Under the pieces are notes generated by a model that was not told the DNA's origin, made no database searches, and worked only from the letters and a program-made list of their open reading frames with translations. This document shows, piece after piece, positions 1 to 8,502 of a stretch of DNA of 64,000 bases (the first letter of the stretch is position 1; every line of letters starts with the position of its first letter). Where the stretch lies: the NCBI RefSeq assembly GCF_047600445.1, contig NZ_JASGKT010000002.1, positions 1,798,001-1,862,000 on the forward strand, in the 5' to 3' direction. Both the position numbers and the translations under genes were made by a program. This DNA comes from Piscinibacter sp047600445. GTDB taxonomy: Bacteria > Pseudomonadota > Gammaproteobacteria > Burkholderiales > Burkholderiaceae_C.

Positions 1-24
1 AGCAAAGAGGAAGGAGATCCCGAG

Positions 25-2499
25 ATGTCCACCACCGTGGCGCTATACGTCGCGCTTGCCTGCGGGCTGGCCGCCGTCGTCTACGGCTTCGTGCAACGAA
101 GCTGGATCCTCGGCCAGAGTGCCGGCAACGCCCGCATGCAGGAGATCGCCGGCGCGATCCAGCAGGGCGCGGCGGCCTACCTGGCCCGGCAGTACAAGAC
201 CATCGCCATCGTCGGCGTGATCCTCGCGGTGCTGATCGCCGTGTTCCTCGGCACCACCACCGCGATCGGCTTCGTGCTCGGCGCGGTGCTCTCGGGCGCC
301 TGTGGCTTCATCGGCATGAACATCTCGGTGCGCGCCAACGTGCGCACCGCGCAGGCGGCCACCCGCGGCATCGGCCCGGCGCTGGACGTCGCCTTCAAGG
401 GCGGCGCCATCACCGGCATGCTGGTCGTGGGCCTGGGCCTGATCGGCGTGGCGCTGTTCTTCTGGTGGATCACCGGCGGCCAGGCGCCCGAGGCCGGCAC
501 CTCGCTGTCGGCGCTGCTCAAGCCGCTGCTGGGCGTGGCCTTCGGCTCCAGCCTGATCTCGATCTTCGCGCGGCTGGGCGGCGGCATCTTCACCAAGGGC
601 GCCGACGTCGGCGCCGACCTGGTGGGCAAGGTCGAGGCCGGCATCCCCGAGGACGACCCGCGCAACCCGGCGGTGATCGCCGACAACGTGGGCGACAACG
701 TCGGCGACTGCGCCGGCATGGCCGCCGACCTGTTCGAGACCTACGTCGTGACGCTGATCGCGACGATGGCGCTGGGCGCGATCATGATCGCCGGCAGCGG
801 CGCGATGACCGGCGTGGTCTACCCGCTGGTGCTCGGCGGCGTGTCGATCATCGCGTCGATCATCGGCTGCTTCTTCGTCAAGGCCAAACCCGGCATGACC
901 AACGTGATGCCGGCGCTCTACAAGGGCCTGGCGGTGTCGGGCGTGCTGAGCCTGATCGCGTTCTGGTTCGTCAGCTCGGCGATGTTCCCGCAGCCGATCG
1001 AACTGGCCGGCGGCAAGACCGTGGGCGCCACCGGCCTGTGGCTGAGCTGCGTCGTCGGCCTGGTGTTGACCGCCGCGCTGGTGTGGATCACCGAGTTCTA
1101 CACCGGCACGCAGTACGGCCCGGTCAAGCACATCGCGCAGGCCTCGACCACCGGCCACGGCACCAACATCATCGCCGGCCTGGGCGTGTCGATGAAGTCC
1201 ACCGCCTGGCCCGTGCTGCTGATCTGCATCTCGATCTACGTCGCCTACGCGCTGGCCGGCCTGTACGGCATCGCGATCGCGGCCACCTCGATGCTGAGCA
1301 TGGCCGGCATCGTCGTCGCGCTCGACGCCTACGGCCCGATCACCGACAACGCCGGCGGCATCGCCGAGATGTCCGAGCTGCCCAGCAGCGTGCGCGACGT
1401 CACCGACCCGCTCGACGCGGTGGGCAACACCACCAAGGCGGTGACCAAGGGCTACGCGATCGGCTCGGCCGGCCTGGCCGCGCTGGTGCTGTTCGCCGAC
1501 TACACGCACGCGCTGGAAGCGCGCGGCATGTCGCTGGCGTTCGACCTGTCCGACCACCGCGTGATCGTCGGCCTGTTCATCGGCGGCCTGATCCCCTACC
1601 TGTTCGGCGCGATGGCGATGGAAGCCGTCGGCCGCGCGGCCGGCTCGGTGGTGGTCGAGGTGCGGCGCCAGTTCCGCGACATCAAGGGCATCATGGAAGG
1701 CACCGGCAAGCCCGAGTACGGCAAGGCGGTCGACATGCTCACCACCGCGGCGATCAAGGAGATGATGATCCCCTCGCTGCTGCCGGTGGTCGTGCCCATC
1801 CTGGTCGGCCTGCTGCTCGGCCCGGCCGCGCTCGGCGGCCTGCTGATGGGCACCATCGTGACGGGCCTGTTCGTCGCGATCAGCATGTGCACCGGCGGCG
1901 GCGCCTGGGACAACGCCAAGAAGCTGATCGAAGAAGGCTTCAAGGACGAATCCGGCGTCACCCACAAGAAGGGCGGCGACACGCACAAGGCCGCCGTCAC
2001 CGGCGACACCGTCGGCGACCCGTACAAGGACACCGCCGGCCCGGCCGTCAACCCGCTGATCAAGATCATCAACCTGGTGGCGCTGCTGATCGTGCCGCTG
2101 CTGCCGATCAGCGGCACGGCGAGCAAGGCGCACGAGGCCGCCCCGGCGGCCGCCACGGCCGCGGCTGCGGCCGATGCCGCCTCGTTCGTGGTCGAGAACG
2201 GCGTCGTCAAGTTCTACTTCGCCTCCGGCAAGGCCGAGCTGGCTGGCGGCGCCGACGCCGCGCTGGCCGACGTGGCCAAGGCCGTGGCCGACGGCAAGCG
2301 CGCCGTGCTCAGCGGCTACACCGACGCCTCGGGCGACCCGGCGCTGAACGAGGAACTGGCCAAGCAGCGCGCCTTCGCGGTGCGCGACGCGCTCAAGGCC
2401 GCCGGCATCGCCGAAGACAAGATCGAGCTGAAAAAGCCCGAGCAGCTCACCGGCAGCGGCAAGGCCGCCGAGGCGCGCCGCGTCGAGGTGACGCTGCAG
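25..2499 (+). CDS. hppA: Membrane-bound proton-translocating pyrophosphatase with C-terminal OmpA-like domain (stop codon missing)
   Basis: Hydrolyses pyrophosphate to pump ions across the inner membrane. Starts at ATG 25 behind the ribosome site AAGGAG (11-16). About 16 hydrophobic segments fill residues 1-700, and the catalytic loop with DVGADLVGKVE and the two DNVGDN/DCAGMAAD acidic motifs lies near residues 193-236. The GNTTKAVTKG motif has lysine where K+-dependent enzymes have alanine, which in this family marks a K+-independent H+ pump. After an Ala-rich linker (about residues 700-715) comes an OmpA/MotB-like peptidoglycan-binding domain with SGYTDASGDP, not part of the classic enzyme. 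Family similarity ends at Gln 825 (codon 2497-2499); the next codon is CAA, one transition from TAA, and the frame stays open to 3471 through the antisense of the next gene. Function is certain; the true C-terminus is not. Confidence 0.93.
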
Positions 2500-2508
2500 C
2501 AAGCCCCC

Positions 2509-3108
2509 TCAGCGTGCCAGCCAGGATCTCGTGAAGTCCGCGAGATCCTGGTGCACGCTGCTGGCCAGCGCCAGTTCCGGCCCTTCGTTCGGGCTGCCGT
2601 TCGGCGCCCGCGTCACCAGCGCGGTGTGGACCGAGCTGGCCACGCCGCGAAAGTACGGCAGGTAGTCGTCGACGAAGGCCACCGCGTCTATCGCCTCCAC
2701 CGCGTCGGCCTTGGGACTGCGCACCGATTCGCGGTGGCCGGTGGCGATCACGCGCTCGATCGGGAAACCCAGCTCACGCAGGTTGCGCAGCCGCGCGGCC
2801 TCGTAGCGCGCCTCCAGCGCCGAGACGCACACCAGCTCGTGGCCCGCCTCGCGCAGGCGATGGCAGGCGTCGACCGCGCCGGGGATCGCCGGCACCGTCG
2901 ACCAGAACAGCTCGCCGAACTCGGCGCGAAAGCGCCTGCGCTTGAACAGGCGCAGCGCCGGCACGGCCCAGCGGTCCATCGGCCAGTAGGCCTGCGGGTC
3001 GCGCTCGGCGGGGTATTCGCCGAAGGCGCGCTGCCACGCGGCGGCGTAGGCGAGGTGGTAGTCGAGCAGCACGCCATCGGCGTCCAGGGCGATCACGGGG
3101 CGGGTCAT
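2509..3108 (-). CDS. HAD-like hydrolase
   Basis: 199-residue haloacid-dehalogenase fold protein. Motif I is DADGVLLD near residues 8-15, with the paired aspartates spaced as in phosphatases. A cap region with YWPMDRW follows, a motif II-like CVSALE lies near residue 95, and VDDYLPY near residue 146 supplies the acidic motif IV. This is a soluble phosphatase-type enzyme of unknown substrate. It is convergent with hppA: its TGA at 2509-2511 lies about 10 nt beyond the point where hppA should stop. It is divergent from the small gene at 3214. Confidence 0.8.
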   Translation of the reverse strand: MTRPVIALDADGVLLDYHLAYAAAWQRAFGEYPAERDPQAYWPMDRWAVPALRLFKRRRFRAEFGELFWSTVPAIPGAVDACHRLREAGHELVCVSALEARYEAARLRNLRELGFPIERVIATGHRESVRSPKADAVEAIDAVAFVDDYLPYFRGVASSVHTALVTRAPNGSPNEGPELALASSVHQDLADFTRSWLAR

Positions 3109-3213
3109 TGTTCAACCGATTACGAGGGCAGGCGCGAAAGCTGGGACAATAGCGGATTGAACAGGCCGCCAGAGCCCCCACCTTCGCCTCTGCCTCTTCG
3201 GATCGACCGCGAC

Positions 3214-3471
3214 ATGACGACACGCCGCCCCACGCCCCCGACCCCGCCCGAAACGCCGGCCATGAAGCTGCGCCAGACCCAGGCGGAGTACACGGCGGCG
3301 CGGCCTTCGGCCGAGCCGGGCATCCGCCCGCTGATGTCCAGCTCGAAGATGTACGTGTGCCGCCGCTGCCAGGCCAACTTCAAGACCGGCGACGGCAAGC
3401 CCGACCCGCGCCTGCCCGGCCTGGGCAAGTGCAACGCCTGCCTGGCCGCCTCGGCCGCGACCGCGGCCTGA
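3214..3471 (+). CDS. Small protein with paired CxxC motifs
   Basis: 85-residue protein of unknown function. The N-terminal 20 residues are Thr/Pro-rich. The rest carries CRRC and, about 24 residues later, CNAC, an arrangement able to bind one Zn2+ as a small ribbon. Two ATGs are possible (3214, or 3262 at MKLRQTQ); neither has a clear ribosome site, and the second keeps all the recognisable part. It shares its reading frame with the run-on hppA ORF, which has no stop before here, so in this sequence the gene is formally the tail of a 1148-codon ORF. I read it as an independent gene because it has its own start codons and a conserved-looking motif pattern. Confidence 0.6.
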   Translation: MTTRRPTPPTPPETPAMKLRQTQAEYTAARPSAEPGIRPLMSSSKMYVCRRCQANFKTGDGKPDPRLPGLGKCNACLAASAATAA

Positions 3472-3493
3472 GCGCCTTCTTCCGGAGCTTCCG

Positions 3494-4462
3494 CTAGAGA
3501 TCGAGCACCAGTCGCGCCGACCTGGCGCGCGAGCAGCACGGCAGGAACTGGTCGTTCGCCGCCTGCTCTTCCGGCGTCAGGTACAGGTCGCGGTGGTCGG
3601 GCTCGCCCTCGATCACGCGCGTCAGGCAGGTGCCGCACACACCCTGCTCGCACGAGGTGGCCACGCTGACGCCGGCCTCGGCGAGCGCCTGCACCACGCT
3701 GCGATCGGGCGCCACCGTGATCACGCGGCCCGAGCTGGCCAGCATCACCTCGAAGGAGCCGTCGCCCGCCTTCGGCGCCGCGTCGGCGGCGAAGAATTCG
3801 TAGTGGATCTGCGCCTCCGGCCAGCCCTGCGCGCGGGCGCCGGACAGCACTGCGTCCATGAAGCCCTTGGGCCCGCAGACGTACAGATGCCGCCCGGCGC
3901 GCGGCGCCGCCAGCAGCGCGGCGATGTCGAGCTTCTGCCCAGCCGCGCCGTCGTCGAAATGGAAGGCCACGCGCGGCGCGAAGACCGAGCGCGCGATGCG
4001 CTCGCGGAAGGCCGTGCGCGCCGCCGAGCGTGTGCAGTAGTGCATCTCGAACTCGCCGCCGGCGTGCGCCAGGCGCTCTGCCATGCACAGCAGCGGCGTC
4101 ACGCCGATGCCGCCGGCCAGCAGCAGGTGGCTTTGCGCGTCGTGCGCCAGCGCGAAATGGTTCTTCGGCGCGCTGATGGCCAGCACGTCGCCCTCCTTCA
4201 CGCGCTCGTGCATGCCGGCCGAGCCGCCGCGCGAGGCCGCGTCGCGCAGCACCGCGATCAGGTAGCGGTGCGACTCGGCGGGGTCGTTGCACAGCGAGTA
4301 CTGGCGCGTCGGGCCGCCGCCGGGCAACTGCACGTCGATGTGCGAGCCGGCGGCGAAGGCCGGCAGCGGCGCGCCGTCGGTGCTCACCAGTTCGAAGCTG
4401 GCGATGTCCTCGGCCTCGACGGTCTTGCGCGCCACGCGCACCGACAGCATCGCGGCGCTCAT
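3494..4462 (-). CDS. vanB: Vanillate O-demethylase reductase subunit (VanB)
   Basis: 322-residue class IA oxygenase reductase that passes electrons from NAD(P)H through FMN and a [2Fe-2S] centre to VanA. Order of domains: flavin-binding barrel with RQYSLCND (about residues 55-62), nucleotide-binding domain with LLAGGIGVTPLLCMAE and YVCGPKGFMD, then a plant-type ferredoxin domain with cysteines in CEQGVCGTC and a fourth near the end (LPCC). Its ATG (4462-4460) overlaps the stop of vanA in an ATGA junction, so the two are translationally coupled. Other phthalate-dioxygenase-type reductases look alike, but the neighbours and operators make VanB the best call. Confidence 0.9.
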   Translation of the reverse strand: MSAAMLSVRVARKTVEAEDIASFELVSTDGAPLPAFAAGSHIDVQLPGGGPTRQYSLCNDPAESHRYLIAVLRDAASRGGSAGMHERVKEGDVLAISAPKNHFALAHDAQSHLLLAGGIGVTPLLCMAERLAHAGGEFEMHYCTRSAARTAFRERIARSVFAPRVAFHFDDGAAGQKLDIAALLAAPRAGRHLYVCGPKGFMDAVLSGARAQGWPEAQIHYEFFAADAAPKAGDGSFEVMLASSGRVITVAPDRSVVQALAEAGVSVATSCEQGVCGTCLTRVIEGEPDHRDLYLTPEEQAANDQFLPCCSRARSARLVLDL

Positions 4463-5502
4463 GCCGCCACCGCCTGGCCCTGCTCCTGCGCCACCAGCCG
4501 CTCGACGATGCGCCGCGCCTGCACGCCGCCCAGGTCGGTGTTGAGCGACAGCAGCTTGCGCTGCGGCTGCGCCGAGAGGTTGCGCTGCTGCGATTCGAGC
4601 ATCTCCAGGTCTTCGGCGAACACCCTGCCCTGCGCCTCGCGGATCGAGGCGGTGAGCGCCTTGTCGTCCGGGCGGAAGTTGCGCGCCAGGCCCCAGAAGT
4701 ACCAGATCGAGGTCTCGGTCTCGGGCGTGATCAGGTCGACGACGATGCCCGAGGTCTTCACCGCCGCCGGCGCGTCGAAGCCGCCCTGGCCGGCCAGCGC
4801 CACGCCCACGTCGATCATCACGCTGGACGGCGGCACGAAGCGGCAGCGCTGCCAGCGGTCCACCGTCTGCTCGGGGTCCAGCCCGTTGCCGCGCATCGCG
4901 GCCTGCCAGAACGGCGGCGCCTTCACGCCGCTCATCTCGCGCCGCGCGATGACCACGCCGCCCTCGCTGCTGGTATGCGCCGGCACCTCGTCGAGTTCCT
5001 GCTGGCCGATGCTGGTGGCATGCACGTACTTCTCGTGCGTCAGGTCCATCAGGTTGTCGATCATCAGCCGGTAGTCGCACTGCACGTGGTACATGCCGCC
5101 GCCGAAGGCCCAGGCCGGATCCTCGGCCCAGGCGAGGTCGGGCATCAGCGCCGGATCGGCCTTGGCCGCTTCGCCCGGCCACACCCAGACGAAGCCGTAG
5201 CGCTCGACCACCGGGTAGCTCGCCAGCGTCGGGAAGCCGCGCACGCGCTGGCCGGGCATGGCCACGGTCTTGCCGTCGCAGCCCATCTCCAGGCCGTGGT
5301 AGCCGCACACCAGCTTGCCCTCGACCACGCGCCCCAGCGACAGCGGCGCGCCGCGGTGCGGGCACCAGTCCTCCAGGCCGACGGCCTTTCCGTCCGCGCC
5401 GCGGAAGAACACGATGCGCTCGCCGCACACCGTGCGGCCCAGCGGCTTCTCGTCGATCTCGCCCGGCGTGCAGGCCACGTACCATGCGTTCCTGGGATAC
5501 AT
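4459..5502 (-). CDS. vanA: Vanillate O-demethylase oxygenase subunit (VanA)
   Basis: 347-residue Rieske non-haem iron oxygenase that demethylates vanillate to protocatechuate and formaldehyde. Rieske ligands are Cys47-x-His49 (CPHRG) and Cys66-xx-His69 (CGYHG). The mononuclear iron site is in DLTHEKYVH. I chose ATG 5502 (MYPRNAWYVAC) because AGGAG lies 7 nt upstream and Rieske proteins of this type begin there; a TTG 14 codons earlier falls inside an operator. Protocatechuate-cleavage genes are not in the window, so the product must be handled elsewhere. Controlled by the divergent vanR. Confidence 0.93.
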   Translation of the reverse strand: MYPRNAWYVACTPGEIDEKPLGRTVCGERIVFFRGADGKAVGLEDWCPHRGAPLSLGRVVEGKLVCGYHGLEMGCDGKTVAMPGQRVRGFPTLASYPVVERYGFVWVWPGEAAKADPALMPDLAWAEDPAWAFGGGMYHVQCDYRLMIDNLMDLTHEKYVHATSIGQQELDEVPAHTSSEGGVVIARREMSGVKAPPFWQAAMRGNGLDPEQTVDRWQRCRFVPPSSVMIDVGVALAGQGGFDAPAAVKTSGIVVDLITPETETSIWYFWGLARNFRPDDKALTASIREAQGRVFAEDLEMLESQQRNLSAQPQRKLLSLNTDLGGVQARRIVERLVAQEQGQAVAA

Positions 5503-5533
5503 GCTTGTCTCCTGGATCTTGTTTGGGTTGATG

Positions 5534-5545
5534 ATTGGATCCAAT
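5534..5545. promoter_or_regulatory. VanR operator 1 (vanA side)
   Basis: Perfect 12-nt palindrome ATTGGATCCAAT. This is the operator sequence I recall for VanR of Caulobacter vanAB and for vanillate-inducible promoters built from it. It touches the vanAB -10 box. Confidence 0.85.
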
Positions 5546-5573
5546 TATCGGTCAAAATGGCAATTCTACGCAA
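5544..5573 (-). promoter_or_regulatory. vanAB promoter
   Basis: On the minus strand TTGCGT (5573-5568) is followed after 18 nt by GATAAT (5549-5544), a good sigma-70 pair about 40 nt upstream of the vanA start. The -10 box overlaps the VanR palindrome by two bases, so repressor binding would block polymerase. Inferred from sequence only. Confidence 0.55.
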
Positions 5574-5585
5574 ATAACTCGATAT

Positions 5586-5597
5586 TATGGATCCAAT
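5586..5597. promoter_or_regulatory. VanR operator 2 overlapping the vanR start codon
   Basis: TATGGATCCAAT, matching the perfect operator 41 nt away at 10 of 12 positions, with the central TGGATCCA intact. The ATG inside it (5587) is the vanR start codon, so the operator also encodes Met-Asp-Pro-Ile. Confidence 0.75.
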
Positions 5598-6312
5598 CGA
5601 ACCCATCACCCCCGACTCCGGCAGCGTCGTCGCCACCTTGCGCCAGCGCATCGTCGAAGGCGCGCTGGCGGCCGGCGAGCGGCTGGCGGAGATTCCGGTG
5701 GCCGCGTCGCTGGGCGTCTCGCGCACGCCGGTGCGGCTGGCCTTCCGCGCGCTGGAGCAGGAAGGGCTGCTGGCCAAGGCCGGCAAGCGCGGCTACGAGG
5801 TGCGCAGCTTCTCGGAGGCCGACGTGCGCTCGGCCGTCGAGGTGCGCGGCACGCTCGAAGGGCTGGCGGTGCGGCACCTGGCCGAGCGCGGCATGACGGC
5901 CGAGGTGCGGGCCACGCTGCGCGGCTGCGTCGCCGACGGCGCGGCGCTGCTCGCCAAGGGCCACCTGAACGACGACGACATCGGCCGCTGGAGCCGCATC
6001 AACAAGCGCTTCCACGACACGCTGGTGCAGGCGCACGAGAGCCGCGTGATCGCCGACGCGATCGCGCGCAACGACCACCTGCCCTTCGCCTCGGCCAGTT
6101 CGATCGCGCTGGACCGCAGCGCGCTGCCGGCCGAGTACCAGAAGCTGCGCATCGCGCAGCTGCAGCATCAACTGGTGCTCGACGCGCTGGAGCGGCGCGA
6201 GTCGGCGCGCGCCGAGATGCTGATGCGAGAGCACGCCTGGGTGGGCTTCCGCTACGGGCAGTTGTTCGGCCTGCCGGCCGGCGACAGCCTGGGGCGGGCC
6301 CTGCCCGGCTGA
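5587..6312 (+). CDS. vanR: GntR-family transcriptional repressor VanR
   Basis: 241-residue regulator with a GntR winged helix-turn-helix (about residues 13-75, including IPVAASLGVSRTPVRLAFRALEQEG) and a C-terminal FCD ligand domain with several helices and metal-binding histidines. Divergent from vanAB with 84 nt between start codons, and two VanR-type palindromes in between. Expected to repress vanAB and itself until vanillate binds. There is no ribosome-binding site before ATG 5587 and the next methionine is far downstream, so translation may be leaderless. Identity as VanR rests on operator match and context, since FCD regulators are similar to each other. Confidence 0.85.
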   Translation: MDPIEPITPDSGSVVATLRQRIVEGALAAGERLAEIPVAASLGVSRTPVRLAFRALEQEGLLAKAGKRGYEVRSFSEADVRSAVEVRGTLEGLAVRHLAERGMTAEVRATLRGCVADGAALLAKGHLNDDDIGRWSRINKRFHDTLVQAHESRVIADAIARNDHLPFASASSIALDRSALPAEYQKLRIAQLQHQLVLDALERRESARAEMLMREHAWVGFRYGQLFGLPAGDSLGRALPG

Positions 6313-6362
6313 CGAATCCTTCCACCCACTACCCTCACGACCTTCACACCCACGAGCACACC

Positions 6363-6947
6363 ATGAGCCAACTCAAGATCGCCGTCATCATCGGTTCCAC
6401 CCGCCCCACCCGTTTCGCCGACAAGCCGGCGCAGTGGATGTTGAAGCAGGCGCAGGCGCGCGACGAACTCGACGCCGAGATCGTCGACCTGCGCGACTTC
6501 AAGCTGCCGTTCTTCGACGAAGTGGCCTCGAACGCCTGGGTGCCCAGCCAGAACCCCGAAGCCGTGCGCTGGCAGCAGACCGTGGGCCGCTACGACGGCT
6601 ACGTCTTCGTGGTGGCCGAATACAACCACTCGATCACCGGCGCGCTGAAGAACGCGCTCGACCAGGCCTACAAGGAGTGGAACCGCAAGCCCTTCACGGC
6701 CATCGGCTACGGCGGCGTGGGCGCCGCGCGCGCGATCGAACACCTGCGGCTGATCGGCGCGGAACTGCACATGGTCTCCACCCGCTCCGCCGTTCACATC
6801 GGCGGCGGCGACTTCCGTGCCGTCCACCCCTCGGGCCGCGTCGAAAAACCCATCGAGGAGATCGAAGCGAACCTGCTGCCCGCGACCAAGGCCGCGCTGG
6901 ACGAGCTGGTGTGGTGGGCCCGCGCGACGAAGGCGGCGCGGGGCTGA
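6363..6947 (+). CDS. NADPH-dependent FMN reductase family protein
   Basis: 194-residue flavodoxin-fold quinone/flavin reductase. The phosphate-binding loop IIGSTRPTR is at residues 8-17, and AEYNHSITGALKNALD (about residues 85-100) is the family signature near the isoalloxazine. Begins 50 nt after vanR on the same strand and may be co-transcribed with it. A role in supplying reduced flavin or detoxifying quinones from aromatic degradation is possible but not shown by the sequence. Confidence 0.85.
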   Translation: MSQLKIAVIIGSTRPTRFADKPAQWMLKQAQARDELDAEIVDLRDFKLPFFDEVASNAWVPSQNPEAVRWQQTVGRYDGYVFVVAEYNHSITGALKNALDQAYKEWNRKPFTAIGYGGVGAARAIEHLRLIGAELHMVSTRSAVHIGGGDFRAVHPSGRVEKPIEEIEANLLPATKAALDELVWWARATKAARG

Positions 6948-6972
6948 GGCACGCCTTCCCGCCCGATCGCGT

Positions 6973-7353
6973 TCAGAAGCTGAGGCTGGCCGCGCCGGCC
7001 TTGAGCCGCTCGTGCATCGCACTCGCCCCCTGGATGGTGACGCCGTCGATGAAGTCTTCCTGCGCATAGCCGCGCGCCTTGGTACACGGCGGGCACGCCC
7101 AGATGATGCCCCCGCGCGCGAGGAAGTCGTCGATGAGGGACTTCAGCGGATCCAGCGGCGGAACATGCGTGATGTCCACGGCCTTGCGGCGCACCAGATC
7201 GACGCCCGAACTCACGAGGAAGGCGTAGACCTTCATCCCCGACGTGATCGCGCCGCAGGCGATCGTGAAAGCGACGGACGACAGTTCATGGTCGGTGCCG
7301 CGGGTCACCAACACCACCAGTTCACGGCTGGGTTGCGGGATCTGCTCTGCCAT
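6973..7353 (-). CDS. DsrE/DsrF-like family protein
   Basis: 126-residue alpha/beta protein of the DsrE-like fold (small sulfur-handling or putative peroxiredoxin-like proteins). The N-terminal strand ELVVLVTRG and helix with SSVAFTIACGA are followed by KVYAFLVSSGVDLV. A CPPC pair in IIWACPPCTKARG (about residues 84-96) is the likely functional cysteine site. Starts at ATG 7353 with AAGGAG 8 nt upstream. Convergent with the flavin reductase gene. Exact partner unknown. Confidence 0.75.
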   Translation of the reverse strand: MAEQIPQPSRELVVLVTRGTDHELSSVAFTIACGAITSGMKVYAFLVSSGVDLVRRKAVDITHVPPLDPLKSLIDDFLARGGIIWACPPCTKARGYAQEDFIDGVTIQGASAMHERLKAGAASLSF

Positions 7354-7564
7354 CGGAGTGCTCCTTCCTGTTCGTGGGATCGAAATTGAGCCACGCCGGC
7401 GGTAGGGCATCAATCCCCTGGAGGACACCGCGACGGCGCCGCCGGCGCTGCGCGCGGCCGCGTGGCAGCGGCTCGTACGCGTGGCGCAGGACTGAACGCG
7501 CGGGTGCCGCAGCCGTACCTTACGATCCGCAGCCTGCCACCCACAACCAACGAGGAGATACGCC

Positions 7565-8479
7565 ATGAGTGCCCTGCCCTCCACCCTGGCGCGCGGCCTG
7601 TCCGCTGCCGCCTTGGCCGGCCTGCTGGCCGCCTGCGCCGGCATCACGCCCGCGCCCATCGTGCAGACGCCCGGCTGCCTGAGCGACGCCCAGGTGGACG
7701 TTTGGATGGCCGACCAGGCGGCCCGCCGCCCCGCCGCCAATCCAGCCCAGACCATGACGATGGCCGACGCCGCCTGCACCCGCGCCAAGCTGCAGCAGCG
7801 CCTGGCGGCGCAGTCCGGGCCGCTGGCGGGCTACAAGGCGGGCCTCACCAACCCGGCGGTGCAGAAGCGCTTCAACACCGACCAGCCGGTGTGGGGCGCG
7901 CTGTACCAGCGCATGCTGCTGGACAACGGCGCCACCGTGGAAGCCGCCTTCGGCGCCCGCCCGCTGTACGAGGCCGACCTGCTGGTGCGCGTGAAGGACG
8001 CCGGCATCAATGCCGCCACCACGCCCGCCGAGGTGTTGCGGCACGTGGACCAGATCGTGCCCTTCATGGAACTGCCCGACCTCGTGGTGCAGGCGCCGCC
8101 CCAGCTCAACGGCGCGGGCGTGAGCGCCATCAACGTCGGCGCGCGCCTGGGCGTGCGCGGTGCGCCGCTGGCCGTGCCTTCCGACGCCGCCGGCCAGGCG
8201 CGGCTGCTGGACCAGTTGCGCGACATGGACGTGCGCCTGGTCGACGCGCAGGGCGAAAAGCTGGGCGGCGGCAAGGGCAGCGACGTGCTGGGGCACCCGC
8301 TGAACGCCGTGGTCTGGCTGGCCGGCGCGCTGAAGGCGCAGGGCCTGGCCATGCAGCCGGGCCAGCTCATCAGCCTGGGCTCGTTCTCGGCCCTGCTGCC
8401 GCCCAAGCCGGGGCTGCAGGCCACGGTGCGCTACGACGGCGTGCCGGGCTTGCAGCCGGTGACGGTGACCTTCCGCTGA
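7565..8479 (+). CDS. Lipoprotein with 2-keto-4-pentenoate hydratase/decarboxylase fold
   Basis: 304 residues. The N-terminus has a type II signal peptide: hydrophobic segment then LLAAC, with Cys24 as the lipidated residue, so the mature protein should sit in the periplasm or outer membrane. The rest resembles MhpD-type hydratases and 4-oxalocrotonate decarboxylases: GYKAGLTNP near residue 90 (family GYKIGLT), LYEADLLVRV (metal-ligand acid), a GxxLGVRG segment and KGSDVLGHPLNAVVWLA near residue 235. Those enzymes are normally cytosolic and without a leader. GAGATAC just upstream gives a weak ribosome site. Substrate unknown. The 200 nt upstream hold only a possible C-terminal gene remnant ending at TGA 7493-7495. 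Confidence 0.75.
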   Translation: MSALPSTLARGLSAAALAGLLAACAGITPAPIVQTPGCLSDAQVDVWMADQAARRPAANPAQTMTMADAACTRAKLQQRLAAQSGPLAGYKAGLTNPAVQKRFNTDQPVWGALYQRMLLDNGATVEAAFGARPLYEADLLVRVKDAGINAATTPAEVLRHVDQIVPFMELPDLVVQAPPQLNGAGVSAINVGARLGVRGAPLAVPSDAAGQARLLDQLRDMDVRLVDAQGEKLGGGKGSDVLGHPLNAVVWLAGALKAQGLAMQPGQLISLGSFSALLPPKPGLQATVRYDGVPGLQPVTVTFR

Positions 8480-8502
8480 CCCTGCGGCCGCTGCCGGCGC
8501 CT

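Noticed and set aside
25..3471. 1148-residue single protein from hppA through the CxxC gene
   Set aside because: The middle part is the antisense of the HAD gene with no protein-like composition; a lost stop explains it better.
5503..5544. TTG start for VanA 14 codons upstream
   Set aside because: It lies within the operator and -10 box, and the ATG at 5502 has a proper ribosome site.
7386..7495. Small gene upstream of the lipoprotein
   Set aside because: Only a C-terminal-looking stretch (PPALRAAAWQRLVRVAQD) with no start codon or upstream part; at most a remnant.
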